A stretch of DNA of 64,000 nt from Dipteris shenzhenensis (GCA_047967505.1 CM106540.1); one strand, 5' to 3'. Counted from the first letter of the stretch, positions 42,961-56,475 are shown. Notes: generated by a model not told the origin, from the letters alone. A program made the numbers and translations.

Positions 42961-44404
42961 CAAGACCATTCCATGCTCTAGCTCTTCATCTCTCTTGCTA
43001 GCTCTACATTCTACGTCACTCTCTGAGAGGCCACAGCAGCACCACCATGTGGCTTACCTTATCTCACGGCTCTCTACCAAGTCACTCTTTGAGAAGCTAT
43101 GTGTGTGGCACATCCATTGGGTGCCACCTGCCAACTCTTCCTTAAAAAATAAAATAGATGTATTAAAGAAATATATGATCTTAGAGATATCTTCATAAAG
43201 ACGTCCTAAATTAAATAAATTTTTAATCTTACAGAAAGGTTTGGAGGGATGCCCTAGTCCTCCAACTCTTCCCTCCTCCCTTCTCCCACTCACCTTCCTA
43301 TTTGCTAGACAAAATACATTAAAAAAAATTATCAAGGTGGTGTAGATGTTTCAACCTTTTGCTGGGAGTCCACTTCCTAGGCATCTTGAGAGCAGAGAGG
43401 AGATATCATCAACAAACCTAAAGGTGAGGGAGTGAGGTTTAAAAGATGGAGAAGGATTGATGAAAGAGGAAAATGTCGATGATGGAGAGGAATTGAGCTA
43501 GGGAGACGAACATACATGGCTCCATGTTGACCAAGGCACCAAGAGAGGGCACATGGCACTATGTCGAGCAAGGCACTGAGAGAGGCTACAACAATGGACT
43601 GCCGTTTGAGTACCACATGCCATTAAAAAAAGAAAATATAGATAAATTGCTTCCATTCGTTTGATTTAAATTTTATTGTAGGACTACAATTTTATTAACA
43701 ACCCTATGTTATATGTGCGATTATTTATTTTGTTTTTTTTTTGGGGCAAAAAAAAGTAGTTTTTTATACTATGTCTCAAGAGACTGATAATCACATAAAG
43801 TTTCAATTACAACTGGTTCCACCAGTACATCTAAGAAACCAATACTGATGTATGATCTTCATTTGCTCAACACTTGCTTTTGCATTTGCCTACTACAACA
43901 TTTGGTCACAAGCAATGTAGCCAATGGGATTTTCTCTTGAGCCACATTGATTGGCAAAGATAAAGGGTGTACTATCATGCATGTGCTTTTTGACTGAAAG
44001 TACATACTCTCACAAATGACAAGGATTCTCTTACTAAATTTTCTATGTGCTGAGGATATTCATTAGTCAAAGGTGTTTGCACATTCGTTGGCATTGCAAG
44101 CCCCACAACTTTTATTTTATTTAGTTCAAAGGAATATCATTGGTGTGCTTAATGATGCTGCCATGGTGTTCTCTTTTCTTGCTATAATCAGACAATTTAG
44201 CTTGGATGACAATATAGAACCCAATGGCACATATAGTCATTGATGCTTCATGCCTTTCAACTAGTGCCTCGACTTGAGCTTATACATCACAATAAGAACT
44301 AGGCCATTGACTCTCAGCTAATCCTACTTGTCATTTCTTGTTGTTGGTTGATGTCACAACTGCAATATTGTAACAGATTTTGCTATCTCCTTAGATGTAG
44401 TCTA
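42961..44404. other. No recognised gene
   Basis: AT-rich DNA with short frames on both strands, a T-run and A-run hairpin-like stretch at 43731-43758, and no family motif. Confidence 0.5.
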
Positions 44405-45020
44405 TGATATGTACTCGATGGTGGAGAAAAAGATTGCAATAAATTTGGGCTTGCAAACTTTTCCTTTGTCAACATATTTCCATATAGGAGTTCTGCTTAG
44501 GGTCCTTCCATTTGAACAAACCTTGACTCACCGACATATTGCTTCTGCTACTTGTTGCCAATGTCTATTCTCGCAAGAGTCTATCTATTTTGACATTCCC
44601 CTGAATCTCGTGACTTCTTGTTTTTGCTAAATCAAGGTCTTCAAGCTCGTTCCCCGAGTGTGTGCTTTAGAATGTTATTCTGACTATTTGGGATTCACCC
44701 TGTCACATAGGGGTATGATCTTCTCTTTTATTAGGTTCGTTATTGGGCACTACATACTCTATGGAAGGACCAAAACCATAACATCTTTGGTGATCCGTCC
44801 TTGGCTAAGTATCACTTCTTCGGAACTATGTACGACAATCCTATTTCTACTGCAGGCACATGCGTGGGATCTTGATTATCCTACTTTCATATAATGAGAT
44901 CTTCTAATATTTTAGCTCCATATCGCTTTCTTGGGGACTGCTTTTGGTAATATAAAAACAAATATCTTTCACCAAGAAAAGTGTAAGTGTGTGCGCACGT
45001 GTGTGTGTGTTTGTGTTTAG
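44405..45020 (+). mobile_element. LINE copy 1, 3' end only
   Basis: The plus strand matches the C-terminal zinc-finger region of the LINE copies at 45.8-49.1 and 49.3-55.5 kb: VLLRVLPFEQ against VLLGVFPSSQ, and RHIA...CCQCLFSQES against RHIA...CRKCLASQET, then YSDYLGF and FVIGHY. It ends with TTTCACCAAGAAAAGTG and a (GT)n run at 44989-45018, like copy 2. It is 5' truncated and frame-broken. Confidence 0.75.
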
Positions 45021-45600
45021 ATTAAAAAGTCCCATCAATAATTGAGCCATACAATCAATTCCATCAATTGGATAAAAAGTTTAAAAAGAGAAACATATAA
45101 GGAAAAAATGTTTAAGACATCTAAGTTGAAAAATGCAACTAGATTTTGTAAAAATTTTGATCAAAATTAAGAATTTTCAATAATATTGAGTTTGACAAAC
45201 ATAATATTGAAAAAATATGTCGAATCCTCAAGCAGCAGTCTAGGTTTTGAGGGTCAGGGTCCACTTATCTACCACCATCCAAACAAACTAGGTGTTAGAA
45301 CATCATAGTTAAGTTTTGGTAGACAGGTAATACCTGTTTTCCCCGGCTTGTTATCACTTTACCTAGGAATATAGACAACCATATGGATTCTTAGATAACT
45401 AAAAAAATAATTTAGCCATAAGTGAAGTTTAAGTCACAAGTGGAGGAAGGAGTGAATGAGTGCATGGGATAAGAAGGGATTAGGGGAGGTGTGGGACGAT
45501 TAGTGGGCTTGGTATGTGGGGTGGTTAAAAAGAAAATGTAAAGGAAAGATTTCACAGGGGTATATAAAAGAATAATTCATAGTTTTTGAAGTATTCATAT
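45021..45600. other. No gene seen
   Basis: AT-rich sequence between the tail of LINE copy 1 and the next microsatellite block; no coding motif. Confidence 0.5.
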
Positions 45601-45720
45601 GTGTGTGTGTGTGTGTGTGTGTGTAAAGAAATAAGTGTCTATGTATGTGTGATACATTTACTAATAATCAAATTTATTTTATTTTATTTGTGTGTGTGTG
45701 TGTGCATGTGTGCATGTATG

Positions 45721-45768
<48 letters not shown>
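45601..45768. repeat. (GT)n/(TG)n microsatellites before LINE copy 2
   Basis: A (GT)12 run occupies 45601-45624, and a longer interrupted TG run 45690-45768 stops exactly where LINE homology begins. Long valine/cysteine frames here are translations of the repeat. Confidence 0.9.
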
Positions 45769-45769
<1 letters not shown>

Positions 45770-48700
45770 ATCTCTGGAAGGAATTACAACCCATGCTGTC
45801 AGGCTACACCTTTCAGCATAATGTCCAATCTTCTTATTAGGCACACTTGGATCGATGGTATCAAGTTGATCCACATCATTGTTTGTAAACTTTGGATTGA
45901 CCATGCCTCCACACATTCGGATCGTGCACCTCTTTGGTTAAGGCTCTCCCTACATGCTTTTTCAGATGACAGATTGCCTTACAGAAGGCTACTATTGATA
46001 AATAATAGTTATTTGGAGCAAGTTGATTTTAAAGCAATGGTTTGTGATGCCATTCAGCCACTTTCTCATCAGACACAGATAGATCTTGATTATGCATGGC
46101 AGGCTTTTGTTGCTAGAATGCAAGCTACTATTCGAGATTATGGAAAATCTCATATGAGAGCAATACGGGAGACTATTGCTCATGCCAAATTCACTTGCTA
46201 GGATTTGACAGAGCTTGGTCATCGTAGGCCTTTGTCTTCAGAAGAAAACATGTTGCTATGCCAAGCCAAATTTTGTCTCCAATCTAATGATAAAAGAAAG
46301 CTCATTAAATGGAAAACACACTCTCAACAGAAAGCTTTTCTTGATAAAGGTTGCTCCTCAAAGCAATTTTTTAAAAGCTTGCATTACAAGCGACAGACAG
46401 CAAATATTTGTCAGATAGGATGCCTCATCTGCTTGGTCTTCATCTCGCTCAAAACTTGTTGCTGCTTGTGTACAACATTTCTCCTTTAATTTTGGGCATG
46501 TGGATCCTCCTTCTCCTCAGATTGTGTCTACATGGCAGGTTCTTTTACAACATGTGCATCCTATCCTTCCTGCCACACAGGCTTTGGAACTGGAAAGCCC
46601 ATTCATAGAAAGTGAATTGTCTGATGCAGTTAAATCCTGTGGTAGATGGAAATCTCCAAGATGGGATGGTCTCACTGTTGAATTTTTCCTGGCTTTTTGG
46701 GATCTTCTAAAATCTACTTTGCTGCGCATGGTTAATTCCTCTTGGGAAAATTAGCACATGCCAATGTCATTGGAAAAAGGACTTGTAAAGCTCCTTCCTA
46801 AGAATCAATTATGTGATTCACTCTCTGATTGGAGACCAACCACGCTTATGCCGGTCCTTTACAAAATCATATAGCCAAAATGCTTGCAGATCGTATCAAA
46901 CGCTATTTGCATGAGGGGCTACATCCTTCTCAATATGGGTTTACCCCTTGTAGTAGGCATATCACAAACAATATTGCAAATGCTTATGTTGGGATGGAAT
47001 ATGCAAAATACACACAGCAGGATGTTCTGCTCTTGTAGGTGGATATTGCAAAAGCTTTTGATACAATTCAATGGGACTTTATCTCACAAACCATGCAAGC
47101 TTTGGGGTTTGGAATAAAAATGTAGCAGGTTATCTACCGGCTCCATCAGGATAGCAAAGCTACTTGTATTCTCTTTGGAGACATTTCTATGCATCAAGGA
47201 TTTCCCCTTAGTGCTTTGTTATATGTCATTACTACGCATCCTATGTTGCAATAATATATACACCATCTAGTGAATACAGGAATCCTTCATGGCTTGGAAA
47301 TGGCAGAAAATTGCAGCATGGTTGCTTAAGCCTACGCTAATGATTCCTTTTTAACCCCAAATAATACTCAGAATGACCTTTCCTCTTTGATGCAAACTCT
47401 TTCGCTCTATGGTTTGGCAGTTGGTCTTCAAGTGAATTTTTCAGAAGTCTAAGCTGCTTCCCTTGCATTCTAAAGATTGGCATGGTCTCTTATGGCCAGG
47501 GGAAACAATTCCACCTACTCAGATTGTTTGTCATCTTGGTTACCCTTTGGGTTAGGAGATCACTCGTCGTCAACAAATTGATTGGGTGCTTGTCAAGCTT
47601 TAAAAAAAGATTGAATATTGAAAACTAGCAACCTGGCCTTTGCACGCTCGACTTCAAATAGTGCAGTCCATTCTAATGGCCTATATTCAATTCTATTTGC
47701 CTCTGATCATGTTCACTAAAGCGGATCTTGCTTCTTTCATGTCTGTAATCATGGAACTCTTTTAGCGATCCAAGCATGGCCAAAAAAGTCTAAGACTGCT
47801 TTCAATGCATCGACTATGTTCACCAAAAATGCATGATGGCGGTCTTAATATCATTGATATCCAAGTGCACATGCTTACTCAAAAAGGGAAAATGATGATG
47901 CAATTTATGCAAGGTGATCAGCCTTGGGCTGTTATGGTTCGCTCTCTGTTACAACACATCAATGCTTCTGTCTTTGGTCACTGGCAACCCACTTAGTGGG
48001 ATTTCTTACTTGGTTGCTTTGATGGTACATTGCATGGTTGCCCTTTGGTCTCCAGCTTGCTTCTTGATTGGAAGCACGTCCTTTCTCACTGCCGCATTTC
48101 TCTGATAGGAAATTCCTTGAGGGCTGAAAGCATTCACTAGTCAAATGCTTTTCAGCCTCCACAAGCTTTATAGGAACCTAGACATTCCTATTTTATTACT
48201 TTCAAAGGAATTACTTATGTTGCAGATGTCATTCATGATGATGGAACTATTTTACCTTTTTCTCTTGTAGCCACACAGTATGGCTTGGGATCTCATTATC
48301 ATCCTCTATGGCAAAAAATTACTTGTATGCTTTCACTTTCGTCCCAATTCCTCCTTTAGAACTTCAAGATCGTCGGCTGGAGGATTGGATTTTGACTTCC
48401 CAAGAGTCCTCCTTTCATCCTTTGAGACTATCTCAGATTACAATGCCTGCATTATATAAAATCCTTTTGCCTCGACCTTGGGTTTCAAATAAGGCTAATT
48501 CTATTTGGCGAATGCATCGGCCAACTAAGTGGTGGAGAAAGAGACTAAGGAAACTTTGGGCATATAAAGTTCCTCTTCAACAACAAGTCTTTTTTTGGAG
48601 AGTTCTTTTGGGAGTTTTTCCATCTAGCCAACTACTAACATGTAGACACATTGCTCCTACTCTATGTCGCAAATGTTTGGCTTCTCAAGAGACTGTGCTT

Positions 48701-49100
48701 CCTGGTTTTGCCCATCCTCCCGTGAGTTCCTGGATTTTCTTCGACAGTGGTTGAGAACAATATTCCTAACTCCTGGTTTTGGAAAATTCTTCTGGCTCTT
48801 TGGTTTTCACCCGCGCACTCGGGAGTTTGATCTTTTCTTTGTTTGGATTCGTTATTGGGCACTTTGGACTTTGTGGATAAATAGGAATTGTTAAGTCTTT
48901 GGTGATCCAACATTTTCTTTATTTACTTTTTTCAAGCGTTCTCTGTAGCAATCTTTTTTTGACTACTTGCAAACTCGCTACATCGATCATGATGTATATT
49001 TAGCATATACAGAGGTTTTCAGCTGATGTAATTTCTAGCTCCTCGCTTTGAGGTGGTTTTTCTTGCAATATAAACAATCATGGCTTTCACTAAAAAACAA

Positions 49101-49101
<1 letters not shown>
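45769..49101 (+). mobile_element. LINE copy 2, 5' truncated, many stops
   Basis: L1-type ORF2 begins within the endonuclease (DLWKELQP, then HSDRAPLWLRL with the usual SDH as SDR). It continues through the reverse transcriptase (LMPVL/K fingers region, QYGFTP, VDIAKAFDT, FPLSALLY). The catalytic YxDD at 47333-47344 is YAND, so the enzyme is inactive. The C-terminal zinc-finger part is at 48540-48690 and the FWLFGFHP end at 48790. Some 15 stops or frame changes occur. It terminates TTTCACTAAAAAACAAA and then a long (TG)n tail. Confidence 0.88.
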
Positions 49102-49139
<38 letters not shown>

Positions 49140-49237
49140 TGTCTGTCTGTCTGTGTGTGTGTGTTTCTGATAAAAGGTGTGTGCTAGTTTTTGTGTGTGT
49201 GTGTGTGTGTATGTTGGCGTGTGTGTGTGTGTGTGTA

Positions 49238-49275
<38 letters not shown>
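49102..49275. repeat. (TG)n and (GA)n microsatellites
   Basis: Runs of GT/TG with CTGT interruptions (49102-49257) followed by (GA)9 (49258-49275). They form the 3' tail of LINE copy 2 and the boundary with copy 3. The long threonine/histidine frames on the minus strand are repeat translations. Confidence 0.92.
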
Positions 49276-50099
49276 TAATTGTGTGGGTGTGAGAGAGAGA
49301 GAGGAGGAGCGCGACCGTGCCATCCCCGTGAGCGCATCAGGGTCTGGTGCCTTCCAGCCACCATCGTGACCTTTGCAGCCTCCAATACCACCTGTACGAC
49401 TACCCGTACAGGTTGTATGATTTTTTCGTACAAGTTCCAGCCTGCCCCTGCTGTTTCGTACAAGCTTGCGTCTGCTGCTGCTACTCTTCCGTACCTATTG
49501 TACAGTCTCCTAGGTGTGTGTGCACTACTCGCGGTGTGTTTGTGTGATCCCAGTGTGTGTGGTGACTGAGTGAGACAGGAGAGGAGAGGAGAGGAGGGAT
49601 TTCGACATGCTTCAACCCCCTTTCTGTTGTACAAGCTGTACCTTCTCGTGGCCCCCTTTTGACCTCCCTACATGTCTGTACATCCTCCGTACAACTTGTA
49701 TGGAATCGTACATTTGTAGGGACTATTGCTACTGTCTCTACTGTACCTACGGGCCTTGGGAAGTGCATCCGTTGCCAGTGTTGATTTCACACTTGCTGCT
49801 GCATATCGATTTGGGTCCCCCTTCACTCCTTTTACCATTTTTTGTTGCTAATTTTCTTATCTTTCTTATCCTTGTTGCTTTGCCCTTTCTCTGTTGTGAT
49901 CTCGGTTGATTTTGGGGTAAGTTTTCACCTCTTTGTGAACTTGTCTTTTCTTCTCTTTAAATCCCTAAATATCTCTTTCCTCTTCTTCTCCTTGCAAATA
50001 CACTATTTTCTTCTTCTTTGTGGGTTGTTTTCAGGACTGTTTTTTCTCTTTTATCACTTTACAAGTACCCCTTTTTGGTTTCCTTGTTCTTCAGAAGAT
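49276..50099 (+). other. Probable 5' untranslated region of LINE copy 3
   Basis: GC-rich at the start (GAGGAGCGCGACCGTGCC) and pyrimidine-rich later, it leads directly to the ORF1 start at 50100. It contains several CGTAC and TGTAC words (for example GTACAAG at 49428, 49459 and 49629). This looks like a full-length LINE leader with an internal promoter; overlapping frames on both strands lack motifs. Confidence 0.5.
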
Positions 50100-51327
50100 A
50101 TGGCTGAATACTCTTATGAAAAAACTTTTCAAAATGATCGATTGGCTCAATGCAAAAAGCAAAAGCAAGCTAAGGGTCAGCACGACCCCATGCATGATTC
50201 TGTTGAACCAAAACTGGTGTATGATGTCATGCACGAAGGATTTGCAGACATAAGTAAAGAGTGAAAAGACTCTGTTCCATCGGTTGGTCTCATGGTTGAA
50301 GTGGATGAAATTGTGGATCCAGTTAGAGAATATGCGAAAAATGCAGTCATTTTATTTTTCCCAGGTTGGATGCCACCTACTACAGAGGTAGGCAACCAGT
50401 TGACCCAAACACTGGCTGGCTCGTTTGTTCGTAAGGTACACTATGCAACTAGAGGCTTTTTCGAGGTCATTATGTAGATGAGATTCACGGGCAAATGCTT
50501 TTGGAACATTCGCCACTCTTTTTTGGACAGCAAATGGTGCACGTTCTGCCATGGTCCCCCATAAGGGATTATCAAGCTCTGATTCAACATCGATGTCCAG
50601 TTTGGGTTGAAGTTGTAGACTTCCCGCAACGCATGGCTTCACTCTTGCCTAAAATTGCAGTGACTTTAGGCAAAGTGGTTTGCCCACCCCGGCCTAATGG
50701 CAACTCTAATCGATTTTGCATTCTCTGGGATACTGATAATCCCACACCAGAGTCTTACTAAGTCACGGTGAACATTGTTGACATGGGAAGTGCATTTTAT
50801 AAATTGAAATGGGGATTGTTTGCAGGGGCTTGTTTTGAATGTGAAAAATTTGGGCACATGGCTTCGCAGTGTCCAATGAGTCAGCATAAAATGCCTCCTG
50901 CTACTTTGCTTGCTCGGAGGCCCAATAAGGATGCTCCTGCCTCTCTTGGGAATAAAAATAAAGGTAATAGATAGCTTTTTGTGAATCAGGATAAAGGCAA
51001 AGTCCTAGTTGTTTCAAATGGGAATGCTTCTTCCCCTTCACTTCCTGCTAATCAACTTCCAGCAAAAGGGCCAAAAACTCCAATTGATGGATGGTAAAGC
51101 CCAAGAAAAGTTATTTCTGTTAGAAGACCTCCATCCCCTCGAACTTCGATAGGTGCATCTTCTAGTGGAAATTCTCTAGAGATCAACTCAGGAATTGGAA
51201 TCACGTGGGCTGCAGTGACAGCTAGCATAACCCTCTTCCCTGAAGAAGAGGTTGTTGCATTGCTGTCTACTCAGGCGGATGTTTCTCCTCAAGGAAGAGG
51301 CCCTGACCCTGAGGTAGAAATGTAGGG
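50100..51327 (+). pseudogene. LINE copy 3 ORF1 (gag-like)
   Basis: ORF1 starts MAEYSYEKTF at 50100. The middle part resembles the DUF4283 RNA-binding domain of plant LINEs (LEHSPLFFGQQMVHVLPW, then PVWVEVVDFP, LLPKIAVTLGK). A CCHC zinc knuckle C-x2-C-x4-H-x4-C lies at 50831-50872, followed by a Pro/Ser/Lys-rich tail. Stops at 50262-50264, 50475-50477, 50759-50761, 50972-50974 and 51097-51099 and a frame change near 50480 inactivate it. Confidence 0.8.
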
Positions 51328-54300
51328 TTGACATCCTGAAGGTTGCTGCTGTACATAACTGTTTTTTTTTTCCTATATATATCTCTAAATATGCTTGCTC
51401 ACATCAAATGCTTTACATTAAATGTTCAGGGGATGTGCGACAGTAGGAAATGGAAATCTGTGGCTATATATCAATCGATTTCAGCCTCATACATTGGCAT
51501 TACAAGAACACAATCAACATGTCTATGCAGGAAAGACCAGTCATTACTGCAGCGGCTATGATATCTTTTATGCTAGGAAGCACTCTTTCTCGGGTGTAGT
51601 CACTCTGATTAAGCATAAGCTTCAGCCAATTATTGCTTTAAATGACAATCAAGGCAGATGCATTATTCTTCAATGCACCATTCAAGGCGAGGTGTTTGAA
51701 TTTGCTTCTGTATATGCACCTCAATCTTCTCAGGATAGAAGTGCAATTTGGGATGCTATGCAACGATATCCATGGAGACATCATGCCTTCATATGTGGGG
51801 ATTTCAATAATTCTCTGCAACAGGGTGACAATACATCAAGAAATACTCATATGTTAATCTCTGAAAGGCATGCATGGTCTCAATTACTAATTCATCTTGA
51901 TTTGGTTGATCTTTGGAAGGAATTGTAGCCTTTGTCACCTAGATACACTTTTCAACATAATGCCCTTTCTTCTTATCAGGCACGTTTGGATCGCTAGTAT
52001 AGTGTAGCTCCGCAACAAAATGATGATTTTACATGCAAAATGTGGGTTGACTATGCCTTTATGCATTCAGATCATGCACCGTTATGGTTAAGGCTATCTT
52101 TTCATGATATGCCAGATGATAGACTACCTCAAAGGCGACATCTAATTGTGAATAATAGCTATTTGCAGCATGTTGCTTTCAAGGCAATGGTTACTGAAGC
52201 ATATCAATCTCTGTCTTCTCAGAGCCACTTTGATATTGATAATGCATGGGATTCTTTTGTTTCCAAAATGCAAGTTGTAATTAGAGGTTATGGCAAGTCT
52301 TACATGAAGACTCTTAGGGAAACTGATGCTCAGGCTAAATTGACTTGTCAAGACCTCACTGAACTCAGTCACTTTCGTCCTTTGTCCTTGCATGAGCAAA
52401 CAACACTATGCCAAGCTAAACATTGTCTCCAAATCAATGATCATAGGAAACTTGCTAAATGGGAGACCAGAGCAAGACAAAGAGCTTTCACAGATAAAGG
52501 CTGCTCTTCCAAATAATTTTTTAAAAGCTTGCATCAGAAGAGATTAAAAACAAACATTTACAGGGTGCTTATGCCTGATGTGTCCTAGACTACATCACAG
52601 TCACAGCTTGCTTCTGTCTGTGTACATCATTTCTCTCAGCAATTTGGTCATGCAGATGTTCTCTCACAGCAGGTTTTGTCTACAAGAAATTTACTTTTAC
52701 AGCATGTTTCTCTTATTATCTCCACTACTCAAGCATTGGAATTGGAGGAACCTTTTACTGAAAGGGAATTGTCAGATGCAATCAAATCTTGTGATAGATG
52801 GGATGGTGTTACAGTTGAGATTTTTTAAGAATATTGGCCCCTTTTGAAGCATACCTTGCTGCATATGGTGAATTCTGCTTGGCAAAATCAAAAAATGCCA
52901 GACACATGGAAGAGAGGTTTTATTAAACTCCTTCCCAAAAAGCAAATCTGTGAATCTTTGGCTGATTGGAGACCTATTACGCTTATGCCAGTCATTTACA
53001 AAATTACTACCAAAATGATTGTTGATCAGATAAAAGGCTATTTGCATGATGGGTTGCATCATGCGCAATATGGTTTTGTTCCTCATAGGCATATCACAAA
53101 CAACATTGCTAATGCCTATATTGGAATAGAATATGCCAAATATATGCAGCAGGATGTTTTGCTATTACAAGTTGATATTGCCAAAGCTTTTGATACTGTT
53201 TAGTGGGACTTTATTTCACAAACAATGCTGGCCTTGGTATTTGGCACAAAAATGCAACAAGTTATCAATTGGCTATATCAAGATAGTAAAGCTGCCTGCA
53301 TACTTTCAGGGGATATTTCTACAACTTGGACTCTTGGTTGTTCTGTTCGGCAAGGTTGTCCCCTCAGTGCTTTACTATTTGCCATAGCCACTCATCCAAT
53401 GCTTCAATATATGGACCACCTTTTGGACACTGGCATGTTGCACGGATTGGAAATTCCTGGCAGCCATAGCATGATCGCTCAAGCATATCTTGATGATTCT
53501 TTCTTTACCCCGAAAAATACTCAGAGCGATCTCTCCTTGATTATGCAGGCTTTTTGTATATATGGCTTAACTGCTGTTGGTCTTCATGTGAATTTTCAAA
53601 AATCCAAGCTATTGACGTTGCATGATAAAGACTGACATAGTCTTTTGTGGCCTGGGGAAATTGTTCCAACTTCTCAATTGATTCGACATCTTGGCTATCC
53701 TCTAGGTTGGGAACTCACTCGTTCTCAACAAACTGATTGGGTGCTCACCAAGTTGAGGACAAAACTTGAATATTGGAAGCTTGCAACTTGGCCATTACAT
53801 GTTCATTTACGAATAACGCAATCCATTTTGATAGCATACATACAATTCTATCTGCCCCTCATCATGTTTACTAAGGCAGATCTGGTTTCCTTTATTTCTG
53901 CTATCATGGAGATTTTATGGTGTTCAAAAAATGGCAAGAAAAGTCTCAGATTACTCTCTATGCATCGTATCTGTTCTCCAAAGATGCACGGGGGTTTGAA
54001 CATACTCAATATTTAAATGCATATACTTGCTCACAGGAAGAAAATGATGTTGCAGTTTATGCAAGGGGATCAGCCTTGGGCTTTCATGATCCGCTCTCTT
54101 TTGTTGCATATTGATACTTCTGCATTTGGGCATTGGCAACCTACATAGTGGGATTTTCTATTTGGCTCTATTCAAGGTAAGATCAAAGGCTGCCATTTTG
54201 TCTCTTGTTTGCTTCTTGATTAGAAGCACATTTTATCCCACTTGGAATGGAATGGCAGGGATTCTTTGTCAAGAAATTCCTTGACGGCTGAGAATATTTA

Positions 54301-54865
54301 TTGGTCCAAAGTATTCCACCCTCCTTTGGCCATACAAGAACCCGGGTGTTCTTAGTTTATATCTTTCAAAGGTATTTCTTCTGTGGCGGATGTACTTCAA
54401 GATGATGGCACTCTTTTATCTTTTTCTCCGGCTGCTAGCAAGTATGGTTTGGGAGCTCATTATCGTCCTTTATGGCACAAAATTTCAGAAATGCTTCAAC
54501 CTTTCTTGCCGGTACCTCATTTGGAACTTCAAGATAGGCTTGAGGATTAGACTCTCCATTCTTCCTCTTCTTCAGCCCATCCTTTGAAGCTCTCACATAT
54601 CACAATGCCTTCTCTGTATAAAGTGTTGTTACCTCCGCCTTGGGTTTTTGACAAAGCCAATTCTGTTTGGCATATGGATCGCCCATCAAAGTGGTGGAGA
54701 AAGCGGCTGCGTCTCCTTTGGCATTATAAAGTCCCTCTTCGGCAACAACTTTTCCTCTGGAGAGTCCTACTTGGCATTTTTCCATCTGGTCAGTTACTTG
54801 CGCAGACATATTGCCCCACCTGTTTACTACAGATGTCTACATTTTGCTGAATCTGTGCTTCACAC

Positions 54866-55178
54866 TTATGATCAGCCGCTCAACACCATGTCAGCACAGT
54901 GCAATGCCATGTTAGCAGCCAAATGGCAGTTGATGGTTGGATCAGACTTCCAGTCTGGTCACGCAGATTTGACTCTGAGGTTGGTCCAATGGACTACCCT
55001 AGTTGGTCAGTTGAGGGACCAAGAGGGCCTATATAAGGACGGCCCCTTGGCCTCTCCATTCATCTACATTCCAGGCTGTTGGTGTAGCAGTTCTCAGCAA
55101 CAGTTCAGGGTTGCAACAGATCTGCCCCATCCTTGCTATCTACAGGTTCACATACAGGTTCCGAACAATGGCAATTGA
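54866..55178 (+). mobile_element. About 310-bp insertion in LINE copy 3; possible solo LTR
   Basis: LINE homology stops after GAATCTGTGCTTCACAC and resumes near 55180; the DNA between has no match in LINE copies 1 and 2. It contains TATATAA at 55030-55036 followed by a GC-rich stretch, and candidate TG...CA ends (TGTTAGCAGCC at 54910; CCGAACA at about 55167), as in an LTR. No matching 5-bp duplication could be fixed, and some LINE sequence may be lost at the edges. Confidence 0.5.
55030..55036 (+). promoter_or_regulatory. Candidate TATA box in the insertion
   Basis: CCTATATAAGGACGGCC is a textbook plant TATA box context, about 120 bases after the putative LTR start. It is a prediction only. 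Confidence 0.5.
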
Positions 55179-55499
55179 GGTTTGCATCGCTCTCATTCGT
55201 CAAGGGATTCAAGCAAGATTTCCTACTGTTACTTTTGAGAAGTTCTTCTGGTTATTTGATTTTCATCCCACTAGACAAGGTTTTGGTTTATTTTTTGTCT
55301 GGGTGCGCTACTGGGCACTTTGGACTCTATTGATGGACTGAAATCATAGAGCCTTTGGTGATCCTACTTTTCCATCTTTCGTTTTTTTTCAAACGATCTT
55401 TGCGGCAATCGTTTTATGATTGCTTTCAGACTCATTTGATTGATCATGATGTACATATGGCTTATACTGAAACTTTCAGTTGAGTAGTAGTTACTCCGC

Positions 55500-56475
55500 T
55501 TTTGAAGTAATTATGAATGTAATTATTTCACAGCAATAAACGACAGACCAAAGGATCTACGAGGCTGAAAGAGCCTGATACAAAGCATCGAATGGGCTCT
55601 GAAGTTTATTATAATAAAGTCTTTGAAAGACCAAAGGATCTGCGACACTGAAAAAAAACTGATGCAATGAGCTGAATGGATGGGTGGAGCCTCTAAGCGG
55701 GCATCAACACCCAAGACAAATACATGTTTTCATGTACTTTACACATTATTTATTTTACACATTTTAAATAAGTGAGGAGCAACTCTCAGGATTCACCCTC
55801 AGTTCTTACATCCTTCAAAATGTAACATTTAAGACCATGATTCATTGAAACTGTAATTAGCCTCTTGTAATTGAACGATGCATATTAGCTCAATAAGAAT
55901 TGTATTAACATGAAGCACAGCCTTCTGCAAGCACATGTGCATTGAGCTGCTGACACTGACAAATATTACTACTCTGATTTTTATACATTTTTTTCCTTGC
56001 AATACATCTTGGCTAGGATATACAATAATTAAATCATGAAACAAGACAAACACCATACAACAAGATGTTTCTCAGATACAGATCAACAAAAACTCTTATC
56101 TACTTTTTTCATCCGTCCCTTGAACCATCAATAATTTTCCCTGAACCTAGATTTTGTGCTATGGGCCTGTCTATGTAATAATCTTCAATATTAAATCTCC
56201 GAAGAGCCAACGGGATACTTTCGCCACCTAGGCAAGGCTACAAGAACAGGGGTTGCTGCCTTAGGTTTCGTAATCGCACCTCTTAATAAGGCCCTGGTAT
56301 TGTTTGGCATCCTGTATAAAAGAAACCGTAATATACACTAGTAGTACAATTCTGTGGATCAGTCATCTGTAGCCTGATACACTGTTGTACCTGCAAAGTA
56401 GACATCAACCCATGAAGCTCTACTGATAATATCACACTAAATTCTCAAGAAACCCCTTCCCAAAAGGAAAGCGGT

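Larger units (their letters stand above)
51391..55480 (+). pseudogene. LINE copy 3 ORF2 (endonuclease, reverse transcriptase)
   Basis: An apurinic-type endonuclease domain begins at the ATG at 51391 (IKCFTLNVQGM), with a frame change soon after. GDFN is at 51797-51808 and SDHAP at 52067-52081, both intact. The reverse transcriptase runs from about 52740 with LPKKQICESLADWRPITL, QYGFVPHRHITNN, VDIAKAFDTV and RQGCPLSALLFA, and an intact YLDD at 53486-53497. The C-terminal zinc-finger region (54690-54850) is split by an insertion. About ten stops (for example 51926-51928, 52514-52516, 52826-52828 and 53201-53203) break it. It is the most complete copy of the family here. Confidence 0.88.

Noticed and set aside
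45586-45916. Long valine/cysteine and threonine/histidine frames across TG repeats
   Set aside because: They are translations of (TG)n microsatellite in both directions with no independent coding signal. The same applies to frames at 49035-49634, 56432-56882 and 57016-57449.
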